Assembly (NCBI GenBank): GCA_963675235.2
Contig: CAXXFU010000017.1
Location: forward strand, 620,001-684,000
Source of the DNA: JAHJQZ01 sp963675235
GTDB lineage: Bacteria > Pseudomonadota > Alphaproteobacteria > Rhizobiales > Devosiaceae
DNA length: 64,000 nt
Reading direction: 5' to 3'
Shown here: positions 34,342 to 43,911 of the stretch, piece after piece
How the letters are laid out: every line of letters starts with the position of its first letter
Position numbering within the stretch: position 1 is the stretch's first letter
Program-made: the position numbers and the translations under genes
Notes under the pieces: generated by a model
Database searches by the model: none
Told to the model about the DNA's origin: nothing
What the model saw: the letters and a program-made list of their open reading frames with translations, nothing else

Positions 34342-35349
34342 ATGTCAGATGTTCATTTCACCTCCGTGTGCAAGCGGTTCGGCAGCGTGGAGGTCATCCC
34401 GTCCCTCGATCTGACCATCAAGGACAAATCCTTCACCGTGCTCGTCGGTCCGTCCGGCTGCGGCAAGTCGACGATCCTGCGCATGATCGCCGGCCTCGAG
34501 GAGGTCAGCAGCGGCCATGTATTGATCGGTGAGGATGATGTCACCGAGCGCGATCCGGCAGAACGCGGCGTCGCCATGGTGTTTCAGTCCTACGCGCTTT
34601 ACCCGCATATGAGCGTCGAGCAGAACATCGGCTTTGCCCTGAAACTGGCCGGGCTGTCGAAAAAGGACATCTCCGACCGCGTTGCCGAAGCGGCGGAGAC
34701 GCTGCAGCTGACAGAGTTGCTTGACCGCAAGCCGCGGCAGCTGTCGGGCGGCCAGCGCCAACGTGTCGCCATCGGGCGGGCGATCGTGCGCAAGCCCAAG
34801 GTGTTCCTGTTCGACGAACCGCTCAGCAATCTCGATGCCGCACTGCGGGCGCAGATGCGCGTCGAACTGGCCGAGTTGCACGACCGGCTCGGCGCCACCA
34901 TGGTCTATGTCACCCATGATCAGGTCGAGGCCATGACCATGGCCGACCAGATTGTCGTGTTGAACCGCGGGCGTATCGAGCAGGTCGGCTCGCCTCTGGA
35001 GCTCTATCGCACGCCGCAGACGCCCTTCGTGGCCGGGTTCATCGGCTCGCCGAAGATGAATTTCTTCAAGGGCGCGCCGGCACAAAGACTGGGCGGCGAC
35101 CTTGTCGGCATCCGGCCCGAGCACCTCATGCTATCGACGGAAACAGGCGACTGGTCGGGTACGATACGCCATGCCGAGCATCTCGGCGGTGAAACCCTGA
35201 GCTATGTGGACGTCGGCGACATCGGCCGTTTGACGGTAAAGAGCGATGGCGAGGTCACGGTGACGCCCGGGGAACGCGTCTTCGTTTCACCAAAGCCCGG
35301 CCATCTGCACGTGTTCAGCAATGACAGGCGCCTGCAAGACGTGGCGTAG
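34342..35349 (+). CDS. Sugar ABC transporter ATP-binding protein (UgpC/MsmX type)
   Basis: A 335-residue ATPase with Walker A GPSGCGKST, signature LSGGQRQRVAIGRA, Walker B VFLFDEPLSNLDA, THDQVEAMTMAD and a C-terminal TOBE-like regulatory domain (GIRPEHLMLS). It closes the LacI-controlled sugar operon, 9 nt after the GH32 stop. Confidence 0.94.
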   Translation: MSDVHFTSVCKRFGSVEVIPSLDLTIKDKSFTVLVGPSGCGKSTILRMIAGLEEVSSGHVLIGEDDVTERDPAERGVAMVFQSYALYPHMSVEQNIGFALKLAGLSKKDISDRVAEAAETLQLTELLDRKPRQLSGGQRQRVAIGRAIVRKPKVFLFDEPLSNLDAALRAQMRVELAELHDRLGATMVYVTHDQVEAMTMADQIVVLNRGRIEQVGSPLELYRTPQTPFVAGFIGSPKMNFFKGAPAQRLGGDLVGIRPEHLMLSTETGDWSGTIRHAEHLGGETLSYVDVGDIGRLTVKSDGEVTVTPGERVFVSPKPGHLHVFSNDRRLQDVA

Positions 35350-35551
35350 CGGCGGACCGGGACCAGGCCGCTGTGCCGGGCCTGATGATGCAGCCATGGC
35401 GGCAACAAGCACCATGTGTGCCCGGCCGCGGACGGCAAATAGCCCCTTGGCAATTGTCAAATCGCCGCCATGGCCATATTGCTGGCGGAATTGTGAGGTC
35501 TTGAGGCGTGCCTGCCGAAAGGCCCGAACCTGTTCTGCCCGGGAGACCGCA

Positions 35552-36079
35552 ATGCGCCGCCTTATCCTTCTCGCCCTGACCGTCATCGGCATGACCGCCA
35601 TCGCCGGCCCGGCCGCCGCCGAAGACGATTGCGGCTACACGATCAAGGGGCGCTGGGGACTGCTCTACGGCTCGTCCTTCGTTCTGGCCGGCGACGCCAG
35701 CGCCGAGGCCTGCAACGGCATCACGCTCACTCTCCAGGGCGAGAAAGGTATTGTCGGCGCGCGTCCCGAGGACATCATGACAGCGCAGGGCGCCGCCTCG
35801 TTCGCCACCTCGCTCAACTATGTCGCCCGCTCCTTCATTCCCGAAGACGAGTATATCGCCACCAAGGCCGGTCAGATGCCCTGGCAGATCTTCCCGACCC
35901 CGGACAAGGTGACCGCCTCGGAAACCCAGCTCGGGCTCAGGACCTCCGACGGCCTGGCCGACACGATTTTCTTCCGGGTTGCCCATGGCGAATTGTGCTT
36001 CCTGCAGGTCCGGGAAGTGACCGGCAATTCCTACAATGACCTGCTCGCCGGCAACGACCTGCTCGACCCCGATCTCTAG
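35552..36079 (+). CDS. Secreted protein of unknown function
   Basis: The 175-residue product has a clear Sec signal peptide (MRRLILLALTVIGMTAIAGPAAA) and a mature part with three cysteines. I recognise no family. ATG 35552 follows GGGAGACC. It is separated from the sugar operon by about 200 nt and probably has its own promoter. Confidence 0.65.
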   Translation: MRRLILLALTVIGMTAIAGPAAAEDDCGYTIKGRWGLLYGSSFVLAGDASAEACNGITLTLQGEKGIVGARPEDIMTAQGAASFATSLNYVARSFIPEDEYIATKAGQMPWQIFPTPDKVTASETQLGLRTSDGLADTIFFRVAHGELCFLQVREVTGNSYNDLLAGNDLLDPDL

Positions 36080-36283
36080 ACCGGTTTGACCAGACGCATC
36101 CGGCCGGCCGCCGCGACCATGCGGCCGAACGGAAACACGGGCCGGCGTTGCAAGTGGTTCAAGACGCGAGATGGCCTGACACCGACATGCATCCGGGCGG
36201 CACGAATTGGTTTTGCCCGCGTCGCGTTTGCTGATATCAGGCGCTCCCGGTCCACGCTGCGGACCGTTTCCGACAGGATCGAC

Positions 36284-36748
36284 ATGCCCGCTTTCATCCG
36301 CCCGCTCGCTTTTGCCTTCGTCCTGCTGCTCGTTCCGGCGCTGGCCGCATGCGGCCCGACCATCGGGCTTGCCCCCGGCCTGACCGCGCGCATGGATGCA
36401 CCGGGCGCCAAGCTCGACACCATGGCGGCGCTCGGTCTCATCAACCAGCTGCGCCATGCCCATGATGCCCCAGCCCTGGTCATCGACCCGGAACTCGTGG
36501 CCAAGGCCGATGAGGCGGCCAAGGCCTATTCGGCGAGCGCGAAATCGCCTGCCCGCCCGGATGGCGCCGACGCCATCCTGACCAGTGCCGGCTATGTCAC
36601 CATCGCCGAGACCTTCTCGGGCTGGCGTGGCTCGGCAAAAGACACCGCCGCCCTGTCCGATCCGAAGATGAAGCGGGTCGGCCTGGCGATGGTGTGGTCC
36701 GGCAGTTCCGAATTCGGCAGCTATTGGGTGCTGCTGCTCGGGACGTGA
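36284..36748 (+). CDS. CAP/SCP-domain lipoprotein
   Basis: The 154-residue protein has a lipobox (ALAAC, Cys23) and a short CAP-domain-like core, with NQLRHAHDAPAL near the start and VGLAMVWSGSSEFGSYWVLL at the end. The domain is smaller than typical CAP proteins (about 120 residues after processing). Its function is unknown. Its stop overlaps the GTG start of the TusA-like gene (GTGA). Confidence 0.72.
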   Translation: MPAFIRPLAFAFVLLLVPALAACGPTIGLAPGLTARMDAPGAKLDTMAALGLINQLRHAHDAPALVIDPELVAKADEAAKAYSASAKSPARPDGADAILTSAGYVTIAETFSGWRGSAKDTAALSDPKMKRVGLAMVWSGSSEFGSYWVLLLGT

Positions 36749-36984
36749 GCACGCCCGTCACCATCGACGCCCGCGGGCTCAAGTGCCCCCTGCCCGTGCT
36801 GCGGGCCGAAAAGGCGCTCGACACCATGGAGGCGGGCGGGCTGGAAGTGCTCGCCGACGACCCGGTGGCGCGCATCGACATCCCGCTTCTGGCGCAAAAG
36901 CGCGGGCTCGACTGCGCCGTCGAAAGGGACGGCGACACCTTTTGCTTCCTGCTGACGAAAAAGCCAGTCAGCGAGTTCCGTTAA
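36745..36984 (+). CDS. TusA-family sulfurtransferase
   Basis: The 79-residue protein has the TusA signature DARGLKCPLPVLRAEKAL with the active-site cysteine in the CPxP motif. TusA-like proteins carry persulfide sulfur to tRNA thiolation, molybdenum cofactor or sulfur metabolism. It starts with GTG overlapping the upstream lipoprotein stop. Which sulfur pathway it serves cannot be read here. Confidence 0.88.
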   Translation: MSTPVTIDARGLKCPLPVLRAEKALDTMEAGGLEVLADDPVARIDIPLLAQKRGLDCAVERDGDTFCFLLTKKPVSEFR

Positions 36985-37001
36985 TTCTTCCCCACGCACG
37001 A

Positions 37002-37030
37002 CGTCATCCCGGACCTGATCCGGAATGACG
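37002..37030. repeat. REP-like palindrome
   Basis: CGTCATCCCGGA and TCCGGAATGACG form a near-perfect inverted repeat around CCTGA. A relative, CGTCATTCCCGACCTGATCG, starts at 63891. Such palindromes are common in intergenic DNA of Hyphomicrobiales; this one lies between convergent genes. Confidence 0.65.
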
Positions 37031-37070
37031 AAGAGGGCTTGGTCGATCCGGCGACAAACCGCACGCCGTG

Positions 37071-37373
37071 CTATTCCCGGAAAATCGCATCCATCGCCTT
37101 CGCCAGGGCGAAATCCTTGTCGGTGACACCGCCGGCGGAATGGGTCGAAAGGCACACCGAGACCTTGTTGTAGACATTCGACCAGTCGGGATGGTGGTCG
37201 AGCTTTTCGGCCACCAGCGCCGCCCGTGTCATGAAGCCGAAGGCCTCGGAGAAATCGGCAAAAGCAAACGCGCGGCACAGCGCCATGCGCGTGCTGTCAT
37301 AGGTCCAGTCCGCATCTATCGTTCCGGCAGAAAACCGGGCTTCGATGTCAATCGGCGTCAAGGCGTTCGGCAT
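37071..37373 (-). CDS. 4a-hydroxytetrahydrobiopterin dehydratase (pterin carbinolamine dehydratase)
   Basis: The 100-residue protein has the PCD/DCoH core, with the conserved ALVAEKLDHHPDWSNVYNKV segment containing the active-site histidines. The start codon lies inside the end of ccoS (26-nt overlap), so it is probably translated from the cco assembly transcript. It recycles pterin cofactor; no aromatic amino acid hydroxylase gene is in the window. Confidence 0.9.
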   Translation of the reverse strand: MPNALTPIDIEARFSAGTIDADWTYDSTRMALCRAFAFADFSEAFGFMTRAALVAEKLDHHPDWSNVYNKVSVCLSTHSAGGVTDKDFALAKAMDAIFRE

Positions 37374-37536
37374 GAGGCTTGTCCGGCAGTGGTTTGTCTT
37401 CGTCCTCGATCAGGATGCGGCGGGCCGCGCCATCGAGATCCTCGTATTGTCCGGCTCGAAGTGACCAGAGAAAGGCGCCCAAGCCCAGCGCGCCGAGAAA
37501 CAGGGCGATCGGGATCAGGAACAGCAGCGCGCTCAT
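37348..37536 (-). CDS. ccoS: cbb3 oxidase assembly protein CcoS
   Basis: A 62-residue membrane protein with one N-terminal span (ALLFLIPIALFLGALGLGAF) and the family motif LRAGQYEDLDGAARRIL. CcoS is needed to insert heme and copper into CcoN. It overlaps ccoI by 4 nt and the pterin dehydratase gene by 26 nt. Confidence 0.9.
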   Translation of the reverse strand: MSALLFLIPIALFLGALGLGAFLWSLRAGQYEDLDGAARRILIEDEDKPLPDKPHAERLDAD

Positions 37537-39782
37537 TCGGCGGCCACGGGATTGAGCCTGGGCGCCGGTGACGCCCGCCCGGCCGGGGCGTCGCCCCAGT
37601 TGAGCGTCAAGGCGTTGACGGTGACAAGGATCGACGAGGACGACATGGCGAGCGCTGCGATCAACGGCGTGACATGGCCCATCACCGCCAGCGGGATGGC
37701 GACAGCATTATAGGCAATGGCGAGGCCGAAATTGACCTTGACCTTGAAGGCGGCGCGGCGGGCGAGGTTGATGGCAAAGGGCACGGCATCGAGGCCGGAG
37801 CGGGTCAGGACGAAATCGGCGGCGTTGCGGCCGATATCGGCAGCCGAGGACGGCGCCATCGACACCGAGGCGGCCCTTAAGGCCGGTGCATCATTGATGC
37901 CGTCGCCGACCATCAGCACATGGTCGCCGGCACCGGAAATGGCGGCAAGCTTGTCGGACGGCGTCAGGCCGGCGTGCCAATCGGCGATGCCGACCGTTTC
38001 GGCAAGGGCGGCGACGGGGCCGGGCCGGTCGCCCGACACAAGGCCGAGCTTCAGCCCGAGCGCTTTCGTTGCGGCAATGGTGTCGGCCGCATCGGCGCGG
38101 GCCGGATCGGCAAAGGCGAAACCGCCGAGCGCTTCTCCGTCGCGACTGAGCCAGATGACCGAATGATCCTCGGGCGCGGAGCCGGAAGCCTTGGCGAAGC
38201 CGGCGCGGCCGAGCCGGAAGACATGGCCGTCGCGCCGACCTTCGATGCCCTCACCCGGCACTTCCTCGACCTCGCCGTCGAACCGTTCGGACGCAACGGC
38301 AGCAGCAAGGGCGCGCGACAGCGGGTGATGGCTGAGCGCGGCAAGCGAGGCGGCGATCGCGGCCGCGTCCGGCGTTCCGGCGATCTGGCCGGCATAGTCG
38401 GGCCGGCCTTCGGTCAGCGTGCCGGTCTTGTCGAACAGCGCCGTATCGACCTCGGCCAGCTTTTCGAGCGCCACGCCGTCGCGCATCATCACGCCACGGG
38501 CGAACAGGCGCCCGGACGCCACGACGTGGACGATCGGCACCGCCAGCGCCAAAGCGCAGGGACAGGTGATGATCAAAACGGCAATGGCGTTGAGCACGGC
38601 CACGTGCCAGTCGCCGGTCAAGACGCCCCAGCCGATCAGGGTGGCGAAGGCGAGCAGATGGACCGCCGGCGCATAGATTGCCGCCGCCCGGTCGGCGATG
38701 CGCTTGTAGCCGGCCTTGGAACCTTCGGCCGCTTCCATCAGCGAGATCATGCGGGCCAGGAAACTCTCCGCCGCCGGCTTTTCGGCGCGGATGACCAGTG
38801 GCCCGGTGAGATTGGTTGCGCCGGCCAGAAGCTTCATGCCCGGCCCGGTACTCTCGGGCACCGATTCTCCGGTCACCAGCGCCAGGTCGATGTCGGACTG
38901 GCCGAGAATGACGACGGAATCGACCGGCACGCGTTCGCCGGCCAGCAGTTCCAGGCGCATGCCGGCGCGGATCTCGTTGATGGCGACGTGCTCGTGGCGG
39001 CCGTCGTCGTGAATGCGCATGGCGCCGCGCGGCGCCAGCCGGGCAAGATTGCGTACGGCGCCGCGCGCCTTTTCGCGCATCAGGTGATCGAGCGTCCGCC
39101 CGATCAGAAGGAAGAACAACAGCGTCACCGAAGCGTCGAAATAGGCTTCCTCGGCATGGTTGAGCGTCTCGACAAGGCTCATGCCGACGGCAAGCAGAAC
39201 GGCGAGGGAGATCGGCACGTCCATATTGAGGTGCCCGCCCCTGAGCGAGGCCCAGGCGGAGCGGAAGAAAGGCTGGCCGGCATAGGCCACCGCCGGCAGG
39301 GCGATCAGCGCCGAGATCCAGTGGAACAGATCGCGCGTTACCGCGTCGGCGCCCGACCAGATCGAAACCGAGAACAGCATGATGTTGCCGGCGGCAAAAC
39401 CGGAAACCGCCAGGGCGCGGGTCAGACGCGTCAGGGTGCGGTCGCGTTTGGAATCGGCGTCCGGGTCGAGCAGGAAGGCGCGGTAGCCGGCACCCTCGAT
39501 GCCACGCACGATGTCGGAGGGCCGTCCTGAACCGGGCCTGAAGCTGATGCGGGCACGCTTGGAGGAGAAATTGACCCGCGCCGCGGCGACGTTATCGAGT
39601 TTGGAAAGCTCGGTCTCGATGGTCTGGATGCAGGCGGCGCAATGGATATCGGGCACGGCCAGCTCGAGCTGCAGCGTGCCGTCATCGAGCCTGGTCGCCG
39701 CCGCCATCAGGGATTCGTCGTCGTGTTCGGGCGTGGCGAGATTATCGGCGGCCGCGTCGGCACCCGGCGCGCAGCAGCTCAT
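37533..39782 (-). CDS. ccoI: Copper-translocating P1B-type ATPase CcoI
   Basis: A 749-residue P-type ATPase with an N-terminal heavy-metal domain (CAACIQ), the transmembrane CPC motif in CPCALALAVP, phosphorylation motif DKTGTLTEG and GDGINDAPAL hinge. It supplies copper for the CuB site of cbb3 oxidase. ATG 39782 (MSCCAPGADAA) overlaps the ccoH stop by 4 nt; the 24-residue upstream extension is arginine-rich and rejected. Confidence 0.94.
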   Translation of the reverse strand: MSCCAPGADAAADNLATPEHDDESLMAAATRLDDGTLQLELAVPDIHCAACIQTIETELSKLDNVAAARVNFSSKRARISFRPGSGRPSDIVRGIEGAGYRAFLLDPDADSKRDRTLTRLTRALAVSGFAAGNIMLFSVSIWSGADAVTRDLFHWISALIALPAVAYAGQPFFRSAWASLRGGHLNMDVPISLAVLLAVGMSLVETLNHAEEAYFDASVTLLFFLLIGRTLDHLMREKARGAVRNLARLAPRGAMRIHDDGRHEHVAINEIRAGMRLELLAGERVPVDSVVILGQSDIDLALVTGESVPESTGPGMKLLAGATNLTGPLVIRAEKPAAESFLARMISLMEAAEGSKAGYKRIADRAAAIYAPAVHLLAFATLIGWGVLTGDWHVAVLNAIAVLIITCPCALALAVPIVHVVASGRLFARGVMMRDGVALEKLAEVDTALFDKTGTLTEGRPDYAGQIAGTPDAAAIAASLAALSHHPLSRALAAAVASERFDGEVEEVPGEGIEGRRDGHVFRLGRAGFAKASGSAPEDHSVIWLSRDGEALGGFAFADPARADAADTIAATKALGLKLGLVSGDRPGPVAALAETVGIADWHAGLTPSDKLAAISGAGDHVLMVGDGINDAPALRAASVSMAPSSAADIGRNAADFVLTRSGLDAVPFAINLARRAAFKVKVNFGLAIAYNAVAIPLAVMGHVTPLIAALAMSSSSILVTVNALTLNWGDAPAGRASPAPRLNPVAAE

Positions 39783-40261
39783 GGCGCCAGCAGGCGGGCG
39801 CGGTGTTCGTAGTCCGCCTCTCCGGGCACTCGGGCGACGATGGCAGCGTTCCACACACCCCCTTCGAGGTCGATGGCGATGCGGTGCGAGCCGTCCGCCA
39901 CCTGCGCCAGTTCGACGATCCGGTCGCCCTCGACGCCGATGGGACGGGAGACCTCGACCGTCACGCCGTCGAGCGCGACGGGGGCGCCGTCGGCATCGAC
40001 AAGGGTGAAGACCAGCTCGCCGTTTTCATAGTCCATGCCGCCCTGCCAACCGAGGGCGCTGCGGGCGTGGGCGACGGCCAGCTTGTCGTTGTATTGCTGG
40101 CTGGCGACATAGGAATTCTCGACAACGAGCCCGGTCCAGGAGCCGATGGCAACCGTCGCCATGACGGCATTGACGGCGATGATGACGGTGAAGAACGCCA
40201 CGATGATCAGCAGCATGTGCTTGCCGGTGAACTCGCCTTTTTGTGGTGCCGTCGTGTTCAT
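39779..40261 (-). CDS. ccoH: cbb3 oxidase assembly protein CcoH/FixH
   Basis: The 160-residue protein has one N-terminal membrane span (HMLLIIVAFFTVIIAVNAVM) and a FixH periplasmic domain beginning GLVVENSYVASQQYN. It is needed for stable cbb3 assembly. It sits 1 nt after ccoG and is coupled to ccoI. Confidence 0.92.
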   Translation of the reverse strand: MNTTAPQKGEFTGKHMLLIIVAFFTVIIAVNAVMATVAIGSWTGLVVENSYVASQQYNDKLAVAHARSALGWQGGMDYENGELVFTLVDADGAPVALDGVTVEVSRPIGVEGDRIVELAQVADGSHRIAIDLEGGVWNAAIVARVPGEADYEHRARLLAP

Positions 40262-40262
40262 C

Positions 40263-41843
40263 TCAGCGCTCCGGGCTCATGAATTTGACCTTGGTGCGGA
40301 CGGTCTCGGAACCGCCGATATTACGCGCGACGAAATCGAATTCAACATCGGGGCCGTCGAGCGCGTCCGGGTCGGCCCGGACATAGACGCGGACGGGCAG
40401 CACCTTGTCGGGCTCGACATCGAGCGCGATGGACCCCAGTTCTGCCGTCGTGTCGCCGACAAGGCTCATGCGGCCAGTCGGCAGGCCCTCGATGCCGAGG
40501 CTGATTGTGCGCGGCTCGGCCTCCATGTTGAGAATCTTGACGTCGTAGCCGTTGCGGATATCGCCGTCGCCGAGCTGGACATAGAGCGGGTTGCGGTCGT
40601 GAAGCACGTTGAGATCGAGCGTGGTGCGCAGAGCCAGAACGGTCAGCATGGCCAGCCCGATACCGGCCCAGACGGCGAAATAGATGAAGGTCCGCACCCG
40701 GAAGATCGAACGCCAGGTGGTGTGGCGGATACTGTCCGAGAGTTTACCCGTCTTGGGCTCGCGCACCAGCGATGGCACGATGTGGTTGGTCTCGAGATCG
40801 CGCCCGGTCGCCAGCGCCATGTTCTGGTTGTAGTCATTGAGGGTCGTGTAGGAGATCAGACCCTTTTCCTTGCCGAGCTTGTCCATGACGTTGTCGCAGG
40901 CATCGATGCACAGGGCGCAGGTGATGCATTCGAGCTGCTGGCCGTCGCGGATGTCGATGCCCATCGGACACACGGCAACGCAGGCATTGCAGTCGACGCA
41001 ATCCCCGACCGGCTTGCCTTCGGCCGCCATCTTCTTGGCATGCTTGGAGCGCGGCTCGCCGCGCCAGTCGTTGTAGGTGACGGTCAGCGAGTGCTCGTCG
41101 AGCATGGCCGCCTGGATGCGCGGCCACGGGCACATATAGGTGCACACCTGCTCGCGCATCAGCCCGCCGAACGTGTAGGTGGTGAAGGTCAAAAGGGCGA
41201 TGGTGCCATAGGCGATGGCCGGGGCCTGGAAGTTGATGAGCTGATCCAGCAGCTGATGGGCGTCGGCGAAATAGAAGATCCAGGCGCCGCCGGTCGCCAC
41301 ACCGATGAGGATCCAGATGCCGTGCTTCAGCAGGCGCTTGCCCAGCTTGGCCGGGCTCATCGGCGCCTTGTCGAGCTTCATGCGCTGGTTGCGGTCGCCT
41401 TCGATGGCGCGCTCGACCACCAGGAACAGATCGACCCAGACGGTTTGCGGACAGGCATAGCCGCACCAGGCGCGCCCGACCGTCGAGGTGATGAGGAACA
41501 GTCCGACGCCGGCCATGACCAGCAGTCCGGCGACATAGTAGAATTCCTGCGGCCAGATCTCGATGAAGGCGAAATAGAAACGCCGTGCCTCGAGATTGAT
41601 CAGCACGAGCTGGTTCGGCGCGTAGGGGCCGCGGTCCCAGGTCAGCCAGGGCGTGACGTAGTAGATCGTCAGGGTGACGATCATGACGATCCACTTGAAA
41701 CGGCGGAAACTGCCCGAGGCCCGCTTGGGGAAGACCTTCTTGCGCGCCGAATAGAGCGGCTGGCGCTTGCCGGCCTTGTTGACCGCCTCGACGTCGAAAT
41801 TCTCGACTGTGTCGTTTGAAGGCCTGGTCTTTTCGTCGAGCAT
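40263..41843 (-). CDS. ccoG: Cytochrome c oxidase accessory protein CcoG/FixG
   Basis: A 526-residue polytopic membrane protein with two 4Fe-4S binding motifs (CVDCNACVAVCP and CITCALCIDAC) and a C-terminal IgG-like FixG domain. It reduces copper for cbb3 assembly by family knowledge. It heads the ccoGHIS assembly operon, which is separated from ccoP by a 271-nt gap with a hairpin. Confidence 0.95.
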   Translation of the reverse strand: MLDEKTRPSNDTVENFDVEAVNKAGKRQPLYSARKKVFPKRASGSFRRFKWIVMIVTLTIYYVTPWLTWDRGPYAPNQLVLINLEARRFYFAFIEIWPQEFYYVAGLLVMAGVGLFLITSTVGRAWCGYACPQTVWVDLFLVVERAIEGDRNQRMKLDKAPMSPAKLGKRLLKHGIWILIGVATGGAWIFYFADAHQLLDQLINFQAPAIAYGTIALLTFTTYTFGGLMREQVCTYMCPWPRIQAAMLDEHSLTVTYNDWRGEPRSKHAKKMAAEGKPVGDCVDCNACVAVCPMGIDIRDGQQLECITCALCIDACDNVMDKLGKEKGLISYTTLNDYNQNMALATGRDLETNHIVPSLVREPKTGKLSDSIRHTTWRSIFRVRTFIYFAVWAGIGLAMLTVLALRTTLDLNVLHDRNPLYVQLGDGDIRNGYDVKILNMEAEPRTISLGIEGLPTGRMSLVGDTTAELGSIALDVEPDKVLPVRVYVRADPDALDGPDVEFDFVARNIGGSETVRTKVKFMSPER

Positions 41844-42037
41844 GTGACCTCGATTGTTGTGCTTCGTGCCCTACTGGTCCGCCGAGACTGGAATTGTTCC
41901 AACGTGCCCTGGTGCAGCGTCAGTATCGTAGTGCGACGATGAACGTCACCTCCCGAGGGTGCGACAAAATGGCAGATCGCGCAATCTGCACCGGCGCGGC
42001 ACGGCTCCGGAATCCGTTGCTTTCCGGGCCTTCCAGG

Positions 42038-42060
42038 GGGAAGGCGGCGCCCGCCTTCCC
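42038..42060. terminator. Hairpin between ccoP and ccoG
   Basis: GGGAAGGCG and CGCCTTCCC make a 9-bp perfect stem around a 5-nt loop. There is no T tract on either strand, so rho-dependent end formation or mRNA protection of the ccoNOQP transcript is as likely as intrinsic termination. Confidence 0.5.
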
Positions 42061-42114
42061 GTCTCGCACACGCAATGGTGAAGGCCCTTTGGACCTTAGC
42101 CGGACGTGCTGGCG

Positions 42115-42984
42115 CTACTGCCCGCCACCGAGGCTATGGACATAGACCGCCAGTTCCTTGACCGCCGTATCACCGAGCTTTTGCTGCCAGGCCGGCATGA
42201 CGCCGTGGCGCGGCGCATTGATCTGGGCGACGATCGCATCGGGCGTGCCCTGATACAGCCAGATGGCATTGTCGAGCGGCGGCGCACCGAGGTCCTGCAT
42301 GCCCTGGCCCATGTCGCCGTGGCAGGAGGCGCAATTGTCGGCGAACAGGGTCTCGCCTTCCTCGGTGACCGGATAGGTGCTTTCCATCCCGGACAGCGAG
42401 GCGACGTAGCCGGCAACCTCGAAGATCTGATCACGATCGAGAATGCCGTCCGTGCCGAAATTCGGCATCAAAGAGAACCGCGTGTCCTCGTCACCGTCGT
42501 GACGGACGCCATGCAGGATCGTGGCGTAGATCGCGGCCGGCGTGCCGCCCCACAGCCATTCGTCGTCATTGAGGTTCGGATAGCCTTCCGATCCGGCGGC
42601 GCCCGAGCCGTGGCACTGGATGCAGTTCACCTTGAACAGCGAGGCGCCGGCCGCACGGGCGAAGCGCTCGAGTTCGGGATTGGCGATGATCTCGGCCACG
42701 TCCTTTTCGGCGACCTGGGCGACAATGTCGGCCTGGGCCAGCCGGGCGGTGTCCATCTGTTCGGCGAACTGGCCGCGGCTCGACCAGCCGAGCAGCCCCT
42801 GTGTGGCGCCGCCGATCCACGGAATGGCCGGGAAGAACACCACATAGACGACGGCAACGGCGATGCAGCCGTAGAAGGTCCACAGCCACCAGCGCGGCAG
42901 CGGATTGTTGAGTTCCTTGATGCCGTCCCATTCGTGGCCGGTTGTTTCGACACCGCTGACTTCGTCGATTTCCTTTTTTTCCAT
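42115..42984 (-). CDS. ccoP: cbb3 oxidase subunit III, diheme cytochrome c CcoP
   Basis: The 289-residue protein has an N-terminal region with one span (WWLWTFYGCIAVAVVYVVF) and two c-type heme sites, CIQCH and CASCH, with methionine ligands downstream. It passes electrons from the bc1 pool to CcoO. It is the last structural gene, after ccoQ. Confidence 0.96.
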   Translation of the reverse strand: MEKKEIDEVSGVETTGHEWDGIKELNNPLPRWWLWTFYGCIAVAVVYVVFFPAIPWIGGATQGLLGWSSRGQFAEQMDTARLAQADIVAQVAEKDVAEIIANPELERFARAAGASLFKVNCIQCHGSGAAGSEGYPNLNDDEWLWGGTPAAIYATILHGVRHDGDEDTRFSLMPNFGTDGILDRDQIFEVAGYVASLSGMESTYPVTEEGETLFADNCASCHGDMGQGMQDLGAPPLDNAIWLYQGTPDAIVAQINAPRHGVMPAWQQKLGDTAVKELAVYVHSLGGGQ

Positions 42985-43002
42985 GCTTAAGAAATCCTTG
43001 TC

Positions 43003-43155
43003 TCAGCGGTCTTCATGAAAAGGGATCTGGGCGGCGTCATCGGCGTGTTTCTTGGCGCCCGGACGAAGCACCAGGGCGATGACGGCGAGAAAGACCACCA
43101 TCATGTAGACAAGACCCCAACTGTCGGCGAACTGTCGAAAGGCTTCATAGGTCAT
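43003..43155 (-). CDS. ccoQ: cbb3 oxidase subunit IV CcoQ
   Basis: This short frame encodes 50 residues beginning MTYEAFRQFADSWGLVYMM, with one membrane span (VVFLAVIALVL) and a hydrophilic tail ending HEDR. Size, topology and position between ccoO and ccoP identify CcoQ/FixQ, which stabilises the oxidase. Confidence 0.93.
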   Translation of the reverse strand: MTYEAFRQFADSWGLVYMMVVFLAVIALVLRPGAKKHADDAAQIPFHEDR

Positions 43156-43167
43156 CGGCGTTCCCCC

Positions 43168-43899
43168 CTACCGATAATTCTGTTCGGGCTCATAGGACGC
43201 GAAATCGACAAGCGTCCCGAGCATCTGCAGATAGGCAACGAGCGCATCCATCTCGGTCAATTCGCGCGGATTGCCGTCGAAATCGCCGACATTGACCGTC
43301 GCATAGCGTGACATCAGCCCCTCGACATCGGCATCGGGCGTGCCCTGCGCGACAAGGTCGGCCTTGGCATTGGCGATGTGGTCGTCGGTATAGGGTACGC
43401 CGAGCGTGACATTGGCCTTGAGGTGCTCGGCAATCAGCGAGGTGTCCAGCGTCGCCTCCGCGAGGAAGGCGTAGGACGGCATCACCGATTCCGGCACCAC
43501 CGAACGCGGGTCCTTGAGATGCTCGACCTGCCAGTCGTTGGAATAGCGGAGGCCGACGCGGGCGAGGTCGGGACCGGTGCGCTTGGACCCCCACTGGAAG
43601 GGATGGTCGTACATCGATTCCGCCGCCAGCGAGTAATGGCCGTAGCGTTCGACCTCGTCGCGGAACGGGCGGATCATCTGCGAGTGGCACAAATAGCACC
43701 CCTCGCGGACATAGATGTCGCGTCCGGCCAGTTCGAGCGGGGTGTAGGGCCGCATGCCCTGCACCTTCTCGATGGTGTTCTGCAAATAGAACAGCGGGAC
43801 GATTTCGACCAGGCCGCCGATGGCGACGACGATCAGCGAGGCCACCAGCAGCAGGGTTGCGTTGCGTTCGAGCAGAGCGTGCTTGTCAAGAAGTGCCAT
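43168..43899 (-). CDS. ccoO: cbb3 oxidase subunit II, monoheme cytochrome c CcoO
   Basis: The 243-residue protein has an N-terminal membrane anchor (ATLLLVASLIVVAIGGLVEI) and one heme c site, CYLCHSQMIRP, which is characteristic of CcoO/FixO. It lies 12 nt after ccoN. Confidence 0.97.
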   Translation of the reverse strand: MALLDKHALLERNATLLLVASLIVVAIGGLVEIVPLFYLQNTIEKVQGMRPYTPLELAGRDIYVREGCYLCHSQMIRPFRDEVERYGHYSLAAESMYDHPFQWGSKRTGPDLARVGLRYSNDWQVEHLKDPRSVVPESVMPSYAFLAEATLDTSLIAEHLKANVTLGVPYTDDHIANAKADLVAQGTPDADVEGLMSRYATVNVGDFDGNPRELTEMDALVAYLQMLGTLVDFASYEPEQNYR

Positions 43900-43911
43900 G
43901 GATCTTTGCTC

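Noticed and set aside
37920..41819. Two plus-strand frames of 536 and 557 codons
   Set aside because: They are antisense to ccoI and ccoG, both unmistakable by motifs. The products are low-complexity with no recognisable domain.
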